The notes below the pieces were generated by a model. It was not told the DNA's origin, searched no databases, and worked only from the letters and a program-made list of their open reading frames with translations. The translations under genes and the position numbers were made by a program. From Zavarzinella sp. (GTDB taxonomy: Bacteria > Planctomycetota > Planctomycetia > Gemmatales > Gemmataceae), in assembly GCA_041399155.1 (NCBI GenBank), contig JAWKTI010000001.1, positions 2,376,290 through 2,440,289 of the forward strand: DNA of 64,000 bases. The letters run 5' to 3'. Of this stretch, positions 45,381 through 55,024 are shown piece after piece (within the stretch, counting starts at the first letter, position 1; every line of letters starts with the position of its first letter).

Positions 45381-47294
45381 TTACTCTTCTGTCTCGACTG
45401 GCAACTGCCATATCCAGGCACTCCCGCATCTGCGAGAAACAATACTGAGCGCTTCCTTCGCGCGCTGCAATGTAGCTTTTGCCCCACCTTCCCCATTGAT
45501 CCATTCATCAAACAGAATCTTGGAATGAACAGCACCACATTGCAGTCTGGACCTTAACCAGGTAATTGCTGAATCCAGTATGTCTGATTTTGGCCCTGGC
45601 CTGTTGTTTGCAGCAGCTTCCGCCATTGCATCATCGGCAGTCATATCCAACGGTTCTGGTTCCCACTCAATCCGGGCTGGGTCGCCAGTGATCCTGAAAC
45701 CCAAACCGGGCATTGGTGGCCCAACATTTGTACCACCTGGTAAAAACCTGCAAAGAGTACTGTCTTCTTCACTGCGATCGAGGTGGTAGATACTGCGTGG
45801 GATACCAGTAAATGCAACTGACCCCAGAATCTGACCATCGGCATAGTTTCCAGCAGATTTCCTCACATGGCAGACCAGCACGATGGCAACGTTGTTGTCT
45901 CTGGCAATCTTGGCAATCGGTGCCAGAATCGATCTCACTTCGTTGTCCCGATGTGCATCCACTTTCCGGCCCAAAAAACTACCCACCGGGTCGATGATCA
46001 CCAGTTTGCAATCTGTCGTATTTTTGATTGCCTCATCAATCGCTTCAACATCATCAAGAAGAATCATCGCCTCTTTCTCTTCCGTTCCATCGAAACTGTT
46101 GATTCCATGAAGGAGATGAATTCGACTCAGATCAGCTCCAGAACTTTCCAGTCGTGGCCTGATCGTATCTTCGGGATCATCTTCGGCAGTCATGAAAATT
46201 ACCTCGCCTTGCTGGCATGGAGCACCATCAGGCCAGATACTTCCTGTCGAAACTCTTGCAGCAATATCACATGTCAGGAACGATTTGCCCGCTTTCGGGC
46301 GACCCGCAATCACAGTCAGTTTTCCAAGTGGAATGCGACCGTGCCAGAGATATTCAATTTCACGGGATTCCATATTAGCAAAACTTGTCATTGCAGGTTT
46401 TCGTATGGCAGTTGGATCAGCTGCTTTGCCGTATCCCATTTCTGCAAGTTCTTTTGCAGCTTCTTCAAAGTCGCCCGCATGCTTCAGGTGTGTATAGACC
46501 GCAAATTTGCTCATTGCTTCATTTGCTGGTAAACCACCGTTGGGAGTGAATGTGAAGAAAAGCGGTACGCCAAATTGATTTTGGATTATTCCGACCGTAG
46601 CAGAAATACAACCCGATTTGCCTGGCCTGGAAAGGTGCCCAATTTCTGTGTCTATCTGACGATACCACGTCCAACCTGCCTCGAACAACCCGGTTTCCTC
46701 CCAGGTGGCATGGGCGCTGAAATCATCCCCAGAACGAGTATGATCCGGCTTTGGTATCTTCTGCTTCACTTTCTCGTCAAACTGTTCAAAGCAGACGCGC
46801 AGCCATGTTGGTACTGTTGGCAATTCGGTTGTGCTGCAAAGTGGACGATCCCACTTGTATGTTTTATCATCCACTACCGAAGGTGCTGCGACAATATACC
46901 CTCCGGAGCTTCGGACATCGACATTCAACGCAAGTTTCCCGGCAGAGCTACGCCACTTTCCTTCTGGATCTTGAAAATAGTAGTGCTTTCCACCGCGAGG
47001 TGTTGATGCCTTTGGACTCGCTTTCGGCCATGGTTGCTTCAGCCATAAGTTGTCAGTTCCATCCAGGTCGATGACAACCAGACCTTCCGTGGCAATCCCG
47101 ATATTAAAATCGGGACACTTCAGCCACCACGTTCTGATTTGTTTCTCAGCACTTGTGGCGGCTTTATAACCTATCCTGGTGGCAGGGGTCTTTTTACCCT
47201 TTAGTAGTGGGAATACCCGATACCCCAACTTCGCGTAAGTGATCGCAGCGTCAATTAATCTTGACCCATGCAAATTCGATGATACAATGTTCAT
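45381..47294 (-). CDS. Primase-polymerase N-terminal domain fused to RepA-like AAA ATPase
   Basis: About 637 residues from ATG 47294, which follows a TGAGGT site. The N-terminal region (~10-180) matches prim-pol primases: GYRVFPLLKGKKTPAT, IGIATEGLVVIDLDG (metal Asp pair) and TPRGGKHYYF. The C-terminal half is a RecA/RepA-like ATPase: AGRPKAGKSFLTCDIA (Walker A), LVIIDPVGSFLGR (Walker B) and VCHVRKSAGNYADGQILGSVAFTGIPR. Such proteins prime and unwind DNA during replication of plasmids, phages and integrative elements. It is co-directional with the integrase and the HTH gene, and iteron-like repeats lie upstream. Confidence 0.88.
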   Translation of the reverse strand: MNIVSSNLHGSRLIDAAITYAKLGYRVFPLLKGKKTPATRIGYKAATSAEKQIRTWWLKCPDFNIGIATEGLVVIDLDGTDNLWLKQPWPKASPKASTPRGGKHYYFQDPEGKWRSSAGKLALNVDVRSSGGYIVAAPSVVDDKTYKWDRPLCSTTELPTVPTWLRVCFEQFDEKVKQKIPKPDHTRSGDDFSAHATWEETGLFEAGWTWYRQIDTEIGHLSRPGKSGCISATVGIIQNQFGVPLFFTFTPNGGLPANEAMSKFAVYTHLKHAGDFEEAAKELAEMGYGKAADPTAIRKPAMTSFANMESREIEYLWHGRIPLGKLTVIAGRPKAGKSFLTCDIAARVSTGSIWPDGAPCQQGEVIFMTAEDDPEDTIRPRLESSGADLSRIHLLHGINSFDGTEEKEAMILLDDVEAIDEAIKNTTDCKLVIIDPVGSFLGRKVDAHRDNEVRSILAPIAKIARDNNVAIVLVCHVRKSAGNYADGQILGSVAFTGIPRSIYHLDRSEEDSTLCRFLPGGTNVGPPMPGLGFRITGDPARIEWEPEPLDMTADDAMAEAAANNRPGPKSDILDSAITWLRSRLQCGAVHSKILFDEWINGEGGAKATLQRAKEALSIVSRRCGSAWIWQLPVETEE

Positions 47295-47369
47295 TAGATA
47301 CCTCATTTTCTTTCGAGAGATTTTGAGTCGTGTTTTTACCCAGTTACGCTGGCAGGCGTGCTGGGTTTT

Positions 47370-47642
47370 TTACTGTTTACCCTTTTTAACAATCACTTCC
47401 CACATTGCAGACCACGTTTCCCGATCAGGGCAGTGAGCATCCTGCCATGCAACCAGTTCGCGGACATTCCATACAAGGACACCACGGATCCTGATTGGCT
47501 TTGGATTGCCACCCGAGGCGGTCAACCTGTCCCAACTGCTTGGTGAGATACCGCAAAATTTTGCTGCATCTAAGCGTCGCAGTAGCCCAGGTTGCTGGGC
47601 TTCCACATTCGATCTGTTACTTAACAATTGATCTTCCTCCAC
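47370..47642 (-). CDS. Excisionase/AlpA-like HTH protein
   Basis: 90 residues or slightly fewer. The core LLRRLDAAKFCGISPSSWDRLTASGGNPKPIRIRG is a MerR-type winged helix-turn-helix as in AlpA/Xis directionality factors, followed by WNVRELVAWQDAHC. Its place beside the integrase and replication gene fits control of excision. A GTG at 47642 overlaps the GGAGGAAG site; a TTG five codons downstream may be the true start. Confidence 0.75.
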   Translation of the reverse strand: MEEDQLLSNRSNVEAQQPGLLRRLDAAKFCGISPSSWDRLTASGGNPKPIRIRGVLVWNVRELVAWQDAHCPDRETWSAMWEVIVKKGKQ

Positions 47643-47760
47643 TTAATTCCCTTTGGGCATCGCCCAGCTTTTGCGAGCAGCTAGCTTCATTAGTACCAGC
47701 CATGAATTCTCGCGACACATACAGCCTACCGAAGTTGGTGCACTAAGCTACAGGAGGTAA

Positions 47761-47940
47761 ATTCGGAGAAAATTCGAAGAAAATTCGGAGATGGATTTGA
47801 AAATTTCGACCAAGTCTAAGTCGAAAAATGCTTTCGATAAAAATTTCCAGGTAAACCAGACCTGCATCTTAAACATCTTGTGTTTTATCATTTCATGGAT
47901 AATGAAAATTCGGAGAAGCGGTCTAAATGTTCGGAGATAA
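47761..47940. repeat. Iteron-like TTCGGAGA direct repeats
   Basis: Five copies of (A/G)TTCG(G/A)AGA occur with starts of the TTCG core at 47762, 47773, 47784, 47909 and 47930. The first three are 11 bases apart, the last pair 21, close to whole helical turns, in an AT-rich setting. This resembles replication-origin iterons or operator repeats for the adjacent HTH or RepA-like proteins. Confidence 0.5.
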
Positions 47941-49180
47941 AAACTGATTTTTTTCGGCTGAATTTTTTTGCCGACATGGGTTCTTTATTTTTATTCACCA
48001 ATGTTCATAGCTGAAACACAGCACATCTTTGGCAATGGGAAGTACACCCAGGTGACACGTGCAGGGGTCGCTAAGTTGCATAGAACGTTGCCGAAGTGCT
48101 TTATCCTCAAGTGACTTATTCGCAATAAAAACTTCGCATTTGGATTCACAGGCTATTCTCTCCGGAGAGTTGATGCTTCCAGCTTAGTGCCCATCAAGGC
48201 GCTCGATTTGTTCGATGTGACGTTAACCTATCTTCCCCACTTTCTTTTCTGCTCTACTAACAGATCGAAAACTGGTCGGCGATGCCCTGAAATGCCTATT
48301 GTTGGTGGTCGTGGGCGGGGGAATCATACACCACCATGATGGACGAGGTGGGATCATTCAATGCCCGTGCTGCAAGGGATTTCGCCAATAATGCGGACGC
48401 GATAGTTTCCTAATGTGCTGGTGCTTGCCATCCCCAGGCGGAATGGCCCATCGCTGGATATCGCGGGCCCCAGCAGAAAAAAATACTTCCTATTCCTGCA
48501 CCAGTAGGTCGGGAATTCCCAGGCCTGGCGGCGATTCAGTCGTCACAGCGACATGAGGGAAGCATCATGGCGGTGCGTCTCCAGTTTTACTTCAACGACA
48601 ACCTGGAGGTTCAGCACTGGGCTTCGCTGCCCAAAAAAGATCGCGTCGCCCATCACCGCAATGCCTTCCACGACTAGACCGTTGGCCTTGGCGGACAGGT
48701 GGCAGTAGGGTTGGAGAATGGGATCCTCTGCGAGCAACGCCCTCAGGCGATTCCCCTGCCGACTGATTTTCCTGGCAGCCGTGGGGCGAAACTCGGCAGG
48801 GCCACCTCTGATGAATCGGTACCCGTGCCAGAAAGCACCTACGTTGTTCCAGGCGGGCTTTGTCAGCACGAAAATCCAGCTCACCCGCTTTTTTCCAACA
48901 CTTCGATACGTGCAGCCTACAATCCACAGATAGGGATCGTATTAGCACTGCTTTTCAATTCCGGTGCCAGACTTCCCTTGCAGGACAAAATTATCGGTCA
49001 GTGGGTAGAAAATGTGCTGGGCATAACCCGCCGTACAGTGAAAGTAACCATTCGATACGGCATGTTTCGTCTGCTGCCAAAGGTGCCGTAGTGTAGCATT
49101 GTGATTGCAGAAATCATCACACAATCCGAATTCCCGAACTAACTATTACTTAACGATACGCATGTTGGTTTTCTCATATA
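47941..49180. other. Gene-poor region with degenerate coding remnants
   Basis: No confident gene. On the minus strand, 48543-48884 can be read as RLRALLAEDPILQPYCHLS... with a later MGDAIFFGQ, which faintly resembles a BON domain (the ALxxD-L...V-x-nG-v pattern) but lacks the second half; it may be a decayed fragment. G+C is high around 48300-48850 relative to its surroundings, so this is probably foreign or relic DNA inside the element. Confidence 0.4.
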
Positions 49181-49183
49181 TTC

Positions 49184-50335
49184 TTAATCTTTAAGCACAT
49201 AAGTGATTCTCACAATACGAGACATTTTATCAACTCTTTTTTGAAAAGTCAGAGCTTCGTTATTAATTTTGTTATGAATTTCACTGATTGCATCTGAAAA
49301 TCGCTTCGATTTTTGATTGAGCTCTTCGTCAGATTTGCAAGTTTTCAATAGCGGATTTGACCAATGCTGAAGTTGAAACCCAGAAAGAATTTCAGAAATG
49401 ACAACTGCTTTCTGAACCTGAAATCTAAAAGTATGACCATCAATATTTAGTTCACCAGTCTCAACGGTCCAAGAGATACGAGATGCGGTATAAGAAGCTA
49501 GTGGCTGTAAGAAAACTTTCTTATTTATATTCCACCAGTCAAGCAATTGTTGTTCCTTAGTTTTATTCGATATCACAAAATTTAGCATCTCTATCGTTGC
49601 ATCAGGACTAGTTTGAATAGCTGTTGTGCGCATCCATTGTTGTATAAGAGATGAATCAAAGTTCTCTTTGATTGTGCAGCCGTCTGGCAGTTCTCCATTA
49701 TTAACAAAGCGATCTTGATGCTCTAATTCGTACAGTAATAGTCCTACTTTAGCGGATTTTATGAGTGTCTTGGACAAAGATTTCATTGCTTCATATATCA
49801 GTATCATTTTTGCACTTTGTATAAATTGATTTAATACATCTAAATCATTATATTTGTATATAGATGAATTATGAATATATAACTGCGGTCTTGGCAAATA
49901 AAACACTAAGGCAAAATACACCTCCTGCATCTTAATACTTTTTGATTCAGCACCTATTATTCTGTACAATTCGTCAATATTTCCAATCGGGCCAACAGTA
50001 TTGTTGTTCTGAAATAGTACTCCATATGATTTCTCAAAATATTTTACGTAATCATTCCACCCTCCAGGAAAATTTTTAAGCTGGCCAATTTTCTTAAGGT
50101 ATTCCTGGGCAGGAATAGAGCGTGGCATAGCCATGAGCAATTGACGTTGTTTGTCGCTGAGTTCAGCTGATCCTGGCATAATGTCTTTATCTTTGCCATC
50201 AGGAATAGAAAGATATTTGTGGTACATAATGTCTTTTGCTTGGCCAAGATTGTAGCCGATTTGTAATGCAGCTATAATCTTGCGTTGTTCTTCTTCAGGG
50301 ACGTTTGGTCTGACGGTCGACTTTCTCTTAGACAT
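49184..50335 (-). CDS. AT-rich orphan protein (383 aa), function unknown
   Basis: The start is ATG 50335 (a GTG lies one codon before). The sequence is mostly helical and polar, with no signal peptide or TM segment. Lys, Asn and Ile are common, and codon use is much more AT-rich than in neighbouring genes, indicating recent transfer. Local features include FPGGWNDYVKYFEKSYGVLF and a C-terminal stretch of charged helices. I recognise no family. It lies between the element's replication genes and the MoxR cassette, in the opposite direction to the cassette. Confidence 0.6.
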   Translation of the reverse strand: MSKRKSTVRPNVPEEEQRKIIAALQIGYNLGQAKDIMYHKYLSIPDGKDKDIMPGSAELSDKQRQLLMAMPRSIPAQEYLKKIGQLKNFPGGWNDYVKYFEKSYGVLFQNNNTVGPIGNIDELYRIIGAESKSIKMQEVYFALVFYLPRPQLYIHNSSIYKYNDLDVLNQFIQSAKMILIYEAMKSLSKTLIKSAKVGLLLYELEHQDRFVNNGELPDGCTIKENFDSSLIQQWMRTTAIQTSPDATIEMLNFVISNKTKEQQLLDWWNINKKVFLQPLASYTASRISWTVETGELNIDGHTFRFQVQKAVVISEILSGFQLQHWSNPLLKTCKSDEELNQKSKRFSDAISEIHNKINNEALTFQKRVDKMSRIVRITYVLKD

Positions 50336-50621
50336 CACTTTTCTCTGGTCAAACAGCCTGTGAACTCCAGTTTCTAATTGTATCTACATCATTGAATTTA
50401 ACCAAAGGCACGAACAAACCGATTTTCGAAGTAGAGTCACCTATGTTACTTTACCTTGTTCAGTGAAGATAGCCTAAAAATCTTCCTGATTTGCGTCATA
50501 TACATTGATGGGGATAGCTTACCTGTTCCAAGGTGCGGTTTTTCGGCTGTTTTGCCATACTGCGGTCATTTTTACCGCTCTGATCCCCATCACTTTCTCA
50601 CCCTTATTTCAGGAGTTATTC

Positions 50622-51617
50622 ATGCGTCCAACGGAATTGGTCCGTGCGGTGTCGGCACTGCTCAGTACCAGTCGTCCTGTCTATCTGTGGGGTCCACCCG
50701 GGATCGGGAAATCTACCCTGATCCGGCAGGTTGCGTTGGCCGGCAGCCTGCCCCTCGTCGACATTCGCGCGACATTGCTGGATCCGGTCGATCTGCGTGG
50801 TCTGCCCCATCTGAACAATGGTTCTGTGCAATGGTGCCCACCCGCTTTCCTTCCCAGTGGTGGGGAAGGGATCCTGTTTCTGGATGAATTGGCTCAGGCA
50901 CCACCTTTGGTACAGTCTGCCTGTCTGCAACTCACCCTCGATCGTCGATTGGGAGAATACGAATTACCTGCAGGCTGGAGCATCATCGCTGCCAGTAATC
51001 GCAGTGAAGACCGGGCGGGCACCCATCGACTGATCAGTCCGCTGCTCAATCGCTTCATTCACCTCGATCTGGAACCGAGCCTGGAAGACTGGCAGACGTG
51101 GGCGATCGGGGCTGGCATCGCACCCGAAGTCAGGTCGTTTCTGAATTTCCGACCGAACCTGCTCTACGGTTTTGACCCCGGTCAGAATAGCCGGGCCTTT
51201 CCCACCCCACGTTCGTGGGAGTTCGTTTCCAACGCCATCAGCAAATTACCGGAAGAACTGCTCCATCCAGTGGTGGTTGGCTGTATCGGCGAAGGGCCTG
51301 CTGCAGAATTCACCTCTTTCCTGCGGCTCTCCCGCCAGATTCCGAACATCGATGATGCCTTGCAACACCCCGATACCACCGTGATCCCGCACGACCCTGC
51401 AACTCTGTATGCCCTGGTGGGTGCGTTGGTGGAACGCTGCCGCCAGGATCAGGCTCCCCTACCCCAATTTGTCCGCTACGCCTGCCGTCTACCTGAAGAG
51501 TTTGGCATGGTGGCAATCCGCGACGCTCTGAACATCCAGCCGAAACTGGCGGCCCTGCCTGCCGTACAGGACTGGATTCGAAATGCCCGTGAACAAGGTC
51601 TTTTTCTTCGTCCCTGA
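50622..51617 (+). CDS. MoxR-like AAA+ ATPase
   Basis: 331 residues. The start is ATG 50622 after AGGAGTT; the frame is open further upstream but without a ribosome site. Walker A GPPGIGKST, Walker B ILFLDELAQAPP, sensor IIAASNRSEDRAGTHRL and the arginine-finger-type SPLLNRFIHLDLEP identify a MoxR/AAA_5 ATPase, a chaperone-like enzyme that usually works with a vWA-domain partner. It opens a five-gene co-directional cassette (50622-54653) in which the third gene encodes a vWA-like metallopeptidase. Confidence 0.88.
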   Translation: MRPTELVRAVSALLSTSRPVYLWGPPGIGKSTLIRQVALAGSLPLVDIRATLLDPVDLRGLPHLNNGSVQWCPPAFLPSGGEGILFLDELAQAPPLVQSACLQLTLDRRLGEYELPAGWSIIAASNRSEDRAGTHRLISPLLNRFIHLDLEPSLEDWQTWAIGAGIAPEVRSFLNFRPNLLYGFDPGQNSRAFPTPRSWEFVSNAISKLPEELLHPVVVGCIGEGPAAEFTSFLRLSRQIPNIDDALQHPDTTVIPHDPATLYALVGALVERCRQDQAPLPQFVRYACRLPEEFGMVAIRDALNIQPKLAALPAVQDWIRNAREQGLFLRP

Positions 51618-51647
51618 AAGCTCGCTTTATCAAACAAGGATTCAATT

Positions 51648-52499
51648 ATGATTGAGAACCATCTCGATATCGGTGGTGGGGTTGTTTTCTGGATGCTGAC
51701 CGATGACACCCGCCGTGAACGTTTACAGAACGGTCTGACCCCGTTGGGTCTGGAGAAGTTTTTACCCGAACCCCGCCCGGATACCTCGATTCTGCGGGAA
51801 GCCCTGGATGAACAACTGGGTGGCTCCCGAATGCTGATCCGACCTTTAGCCCACAAAGATGGCTTTGCAGTGGTGCGGGAAGAGCGGGGTGAGGATCAGA
51901 ATGAGTACCGCACCGAACTGGTTGCCCGCATGGTTGCTGGTGCGTTGGATCTGCAGCCGTGGGATGACCGGGCAGTGGCCATTCAGGAGTCGATGCATGC
52001 ACATGCACGCCGGATTCCAGCCGTCCAGGTCTCTCAAATGCTGGTCAGACTGGTGGAACATCTAGGTGGCACCCGCCTGCGACCCAGTGGTGCGGTCTAC
52101 TGGATCCCTGGTAACCGGCTCGATGAATGGATGAAAATCGTTCAGGCGGTGGAACAAGCCAGCGATCGGCCCTCAGCTGTCTACTTGTTACGCCACCAGC
52201 TGGATACCGAAGCGGTGCGGGCGGTCCGGGATGCGGTCATTAATGAAATCGAGGCCGACACCAGCAGAATTTCCGCCGATGTGCTGTCTGGGGAACTGGG
52301 CACCCGGGCACTGGAAACCCGCCAGCAACAGATCGAATCGCTGCGGGAAAAGGTATTACTTTATGAGGATATTCTCAGTATTGGCTTATCCCAGCTGCAC
52401 CAAGCGATTGATAAGGCCGATCAGGTCACTGTCACTGCCAGCCTGATGCTCAGCACCCAGCAGAGCTTGTCAGCACATCAGATGGTGGGGCAACAATGA
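51648..52499 (+). CDS. Uncharacterised MoxR-associated protein
   Basis: 283 residues. The N-terminal half is mixed alpha/beta (GGGVVFWMLTDDTRRERLQNG; ...MLVRLVEHLGGTRLRPSGAVYWIP), and the C-terminal quarter is a helical coiled coil (ETRQQQIESLREKVLLYEDIL). I recognise no family confidently. It starts 30 bases after the ATPase gene and overlaps the metallopeptidase gene by ATGA, so it is very likely a stable part of the same system, perhaps the adaptor or substrate of the ATPase. Confidence 0.7.
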   Translation: MIENHLDIGGGVVFWMLTDDTRRERLQNGLTPLGLEKFLPEPRPDTSILREALDEQLGGSRMLIRPLAHKDGFAVVREERGEDQNEYRTELVARMVAGALDLQPWDDRAVAIQESMHAHARRIPAVQVSQMLVRLVEHLGGTRLRPSGAVYWIPGNRLDEWMKIVQAVEQASDRPSAVYLLRHQLDTEAVRAVRDAVINEIEADTSRISADVLSGELGTRALETRQQQIESLREKVLLYEDILSIGLSQLHQAIDKADQVTVTASLMLSTQQSLSAHQMVGQQ

Positions 52500-53635
52500 C
52501 CGCCATGCAACTGATCCGTGCCGCCCGTGTGCGTCTGCTTCTTGGCCGGGATGGTGGGTCTGCCTTTTTTGCAACCCTGGCCATGCGTTTGCAACTGGTG
52601 GAAGACCAGACCATCGGTACCATGGCCACCGATGGGAAACAACTGGCGTTCGCACCCGAGTTTGTGCAGAAACTGTCAGCACAGGAGTTACTGGGGGTGC
52701 TGGTGCATGAAGTGATGCACAATGCCTTGAACCACCACGTCCGGCGTGGGGTGCGGAATCCAGAACTGTGGAACATTGCCTGCGATCTGGCAATCAATCC
52801 ACTGCTGCAAAACGGTGGTTTTCAATTACCCGCCTGTCGATTGATGCCCGGAGAATATCCCTATCACGAATTTGCAGCTTCCCGCAGTGCCGAAGAGTAC
52901 TACCAACTGCTGCAGAACACCGGAGGTTCACAATTGGGGCCCGATCCAGGTGGCTGTGGCCAGGTTCTGGATGCGCCAGCAGATCGCAGTCTTCAGCGGG
53001 AAATGGAAGTAGAGCAACAGATTGCACTGCAGCAGGCGATCGCGGTTGCTCAGGCAATGGGTGGCTTACCGGGTGGTCTGGCTCAGTTGGTCGAGACATC
53101 CAACACCCGTCCGGTTCCCTGGCAGGACAGATTGCAGCAGTTTCTGTCACAGCAGGCACGCAACGACTACTCCTGGTTGCGACCAAACCGCCGCTTTCTG
53201 GCACAGGGGTTGTATCTGCCGGGCCTCCATTCGGAAGAACTGGGTGAAGTGATTCTGGCAATCGACACTTCCGGTTCGATTAACCAAACCCAACTGGGAT
53301 GTTTTTTACAGGAAATCGAGTCGATTCTGGACTGTTTTGAATGCACACTGATCATCCTGTGCCACGATGCCCGTATCCAGTCGGTGGTCGAATGGCGAAG
53401 CAGTGATGGTCCGTTGCAAATGGATTTCCCGGGTGGCGGGGGCACTTCCCATCTGCCGGTGTTCGAATGGATCGACGAACATGCCTGCACACCTGCCTGC
53501 GTTATCTGTTTCACCGATCTGGAGACCCGTTTACCAAAACAAGCACCCAATATTCCGGTGCTGTGGGCCTGCACCAGTCCTCCACGGTACGCCCCACCGT
53601 TCGGAACGATGATCGAAATGAAGACACCTTCCTGA
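52496..53635 (+). CDS. Zinc metallopeptidase with vWA-like domain (DUF2201-type)
   Basis: 379 residues. The N-terminal zincin carries HEVMHNALNHH (HExxH with further histidines), so it is probably an active Zn-dependent peptidase; the C-terminal vWA-like domain has the MIDAS signature DTSGSI and a late CFTDLETR. This matches COG3864-type vWA metallopeptidases, which commonly pair with MoxR ATPases. ATGA overlap with the preceding gene couples their translation. The target is unknown; coupling ATPase, peptidase and membrane proteins suggests a regulated proteolytic or membrane-disrupting machine. Confidence 0.85.
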   Translation: MTAMQLIRAARVRLLLGRDGGSAFFATLAMRLQLVEDQTIGTMATDGKQLAFAPEFVQKLSAQELLGVLVHEVMHNALNHHVRRGVRNPELWNIACDLAINPLLQNGGFQLPACRLMPGEYPYHEFAASRSAEEYYQLLQNTGGSQLGPDPGGCGQVLDAPADRSLQREMEVEQQIALQQAIAVAQAMGGLPGGLAQLVETSNTRPVPWQDRLQQFLSQQARNDYSWLRPNRRFLAQGLYLPGLHSEELGEVILAIDTSGSINQTQLGCFLQEIESILDCFECTLIILCHDARIQSVVEWRSSDGPLQMDFPGGGGTSHLPVFEWIDEHACTPACVICFTDLETRLPKQAPNIPVLWACTSPPRYAPPFGTMIEMKTPS

Positions 53636-53664
53636 ATCTTTAAAAACGTTTTTAAAGGAACGCG

Positions 53665-53982
53665 ATGAACAGAATTCTGAACTTCCGTGTTCGCCAGTTG
53701 TGCGACACGATGGAAAACCTGCACCAGCGGGTTCGAACGATGCTGGCTTCCGAAATCGGGCTGGCTGTGCGTGATGCGGTCCACGATTGCCTCGAATCAG
53801 CACGAAAAAAGCAAGCACCACCCAGGGTCATTGTGAAAACCCCACCGAAGATTGATCCTCAGCTTGCGATGCAGATTACTCAGGTGGTGCTGTATCTGGG
53901 CAGTTGGTATCTTCGGCGGTATGGACCACTCTGGAGCACCGTCGGCCTACTGACTGCTTCGCAGCTCACCCGCCCAAAATAA
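53665..53982 (+). CDS. Small protein of MoxR cassette, one possible TM
   Basis: 105 residues after an AAAGGAACG site. The N-terminal part is a charged helix (VRTMLASEIGLAVRDAVHDCL); the C-terminus has a hydrophobic segment (MQITQVVLYLGSWYLRRYGPLWSTVGLL). The first helix resembles that of the next gene product, so the two may be paralogous or interact. No family recognised. Confidence 0.6.
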   Translation: MNRILNFRVRQLCDTMENLHQRVRTMLASEIGLAVRDAVHDCLESARKKQAPPRVIVKTPPKIDPQLAMQITQVVLYLGSWYLRRYGPLWSTVGLLTASQLTRPK

Positions 53983-54032
53983 GTAAAGTTTTCTAACTGA
54001 TTCTCAACATTTTTAAACAAAGGAAAATAATC

Positions 54033-54653
54033 ATGAATATGACTGAAACCAATCATTTACCCCGCAAACAATTGTCGGAACAACTCGATCGTCTGGATAC
54101 GATTCTCGATGGACTATCCGATGCATTGAATGAAGCGGTGGCCGATGCGGCCCGGGAAGGTGCTCAGGTAGCTGTCCGGGAAATCCTCAGTGAACTGCTG
54201 GTCAACCAGGATGCTATTCAGTTGTTACGCCAGCAACTGCTGCCTGCAGAACTGCTGGAGCCACAACCATCCCTCTGGCAGCGATTCAAACGAGGTGCGG
54301 TCGACATTGCAGGTAAAATCTATGCCAAAGCGAAACAACTGCTGACACCTGCCGTCGGTGCGGCAATTACCGTTGGCTGTATTGGCCTTGAAACCATTAC
54401 CTCAGTGGTCAATCGCGTCAAACGACTTTCACAAAAATCGATCCAGTATTTCAACCTGCTGAAAATGCTGGGCAATATCAAGTACACCCTGGGGATTGCT
54501 GCCAGCATCGGAGTGGTGCTGGCGGTGGTCAGCTGGTGCTGCCCCGACTGGCTGTCGACGCTGATTACTTCTGTCCTTGGTACCCTGACAGCAATCTGGG
54601 TCCAGGCCAGTCTGAAAATGTACCGCTTCTGGTCAGCTATGCAGCTTTCGTAA
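54033..54653 (+). CDS. Membrane protein of MoxR cassette
   Basis: 206 residues after an AAAGGAAA site. An N-terminal coiled coil (LSEQLDRLDTILDGLSDALNEA) and an amphipathic helix precede two or three hydrophobic segments (PAVGAAITVGCIGLETI; YTLGIAASIGVVLAVVSW; LITSVLGTLTAIWVQ). It is likely inner-membrane and may be the effector or anchor of the cassette. No family recognised. Confidence 0.65.
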   Translation: MNMTETNHLPRKQLSEQLDRLDTILDGLSDALNEAVADAAREGAQVAVREILSELLVNQDAIQLLRQQLLPAELLEPQPSLWQRFKRGAVDIAGKIYAKAKQLLTPAVGAAITVGCIGLETITSVVNRVKRLSQKSIQYFNLLKMLGNIKYTLGIAASIGVVLAVVSWCCPDWLSTLITSVLGTLTAIWVQASLKMYRFWSAMQLS

Positions 54654-54757
54654 CCCGCACTGAACCTTTACGAAACTTTGAAACGAAACCCAACTTGAAA
54701 CAGAACCAATTTATGGTGGTTCCTTAACCTCTGATTACTCTTCTTTCTGGCCGGTCC

Positions 54758-54776
54758 GGAATGCCACAGGCATTCC
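54758..54776 (+). terminator. Perfect 8-bp hairpin after MoxR cassette
   Basis: GGAATGCC, loop ACA, then GGCATTCC. It lies 105 bases after the last cassette gene. There is no T-tract behind it, so it may be a transcript-end or processing hairpin rather than a typical intrinsic terminator. Confidence 0.4.
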
Positions 54777-55024
54777 CAGCCCGCGCAGAGAGATTGCAGA
54801 GTAGGCAATTTAACAGTAAGGGGCGATTTTTTTAGCTATCAGGAGTTACCGAAAATTGCTTCCGCTAAGAACATTTTAATTTGATAGTTAAAGAGAAAAA
54901 AATCTCTCCCAGGCTGGTGGTATTACTGAACCAGTTGCTCAAAATGGGACCGTTTTGCATCAGTACGAGTGCCTGATACTGCTGATTTTTTCAGTAGGGT
55001 ACTGTTCAAAGTCATTTGGACGGC

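Noticed and set aside
48592..49091. Several overlapping frames of 70-130 aa on both strands
   Set aside because: Composition and lack of motifs or start sites indicate chance frames in a G+C-rich relic; only a weak BON-like reading was noted.
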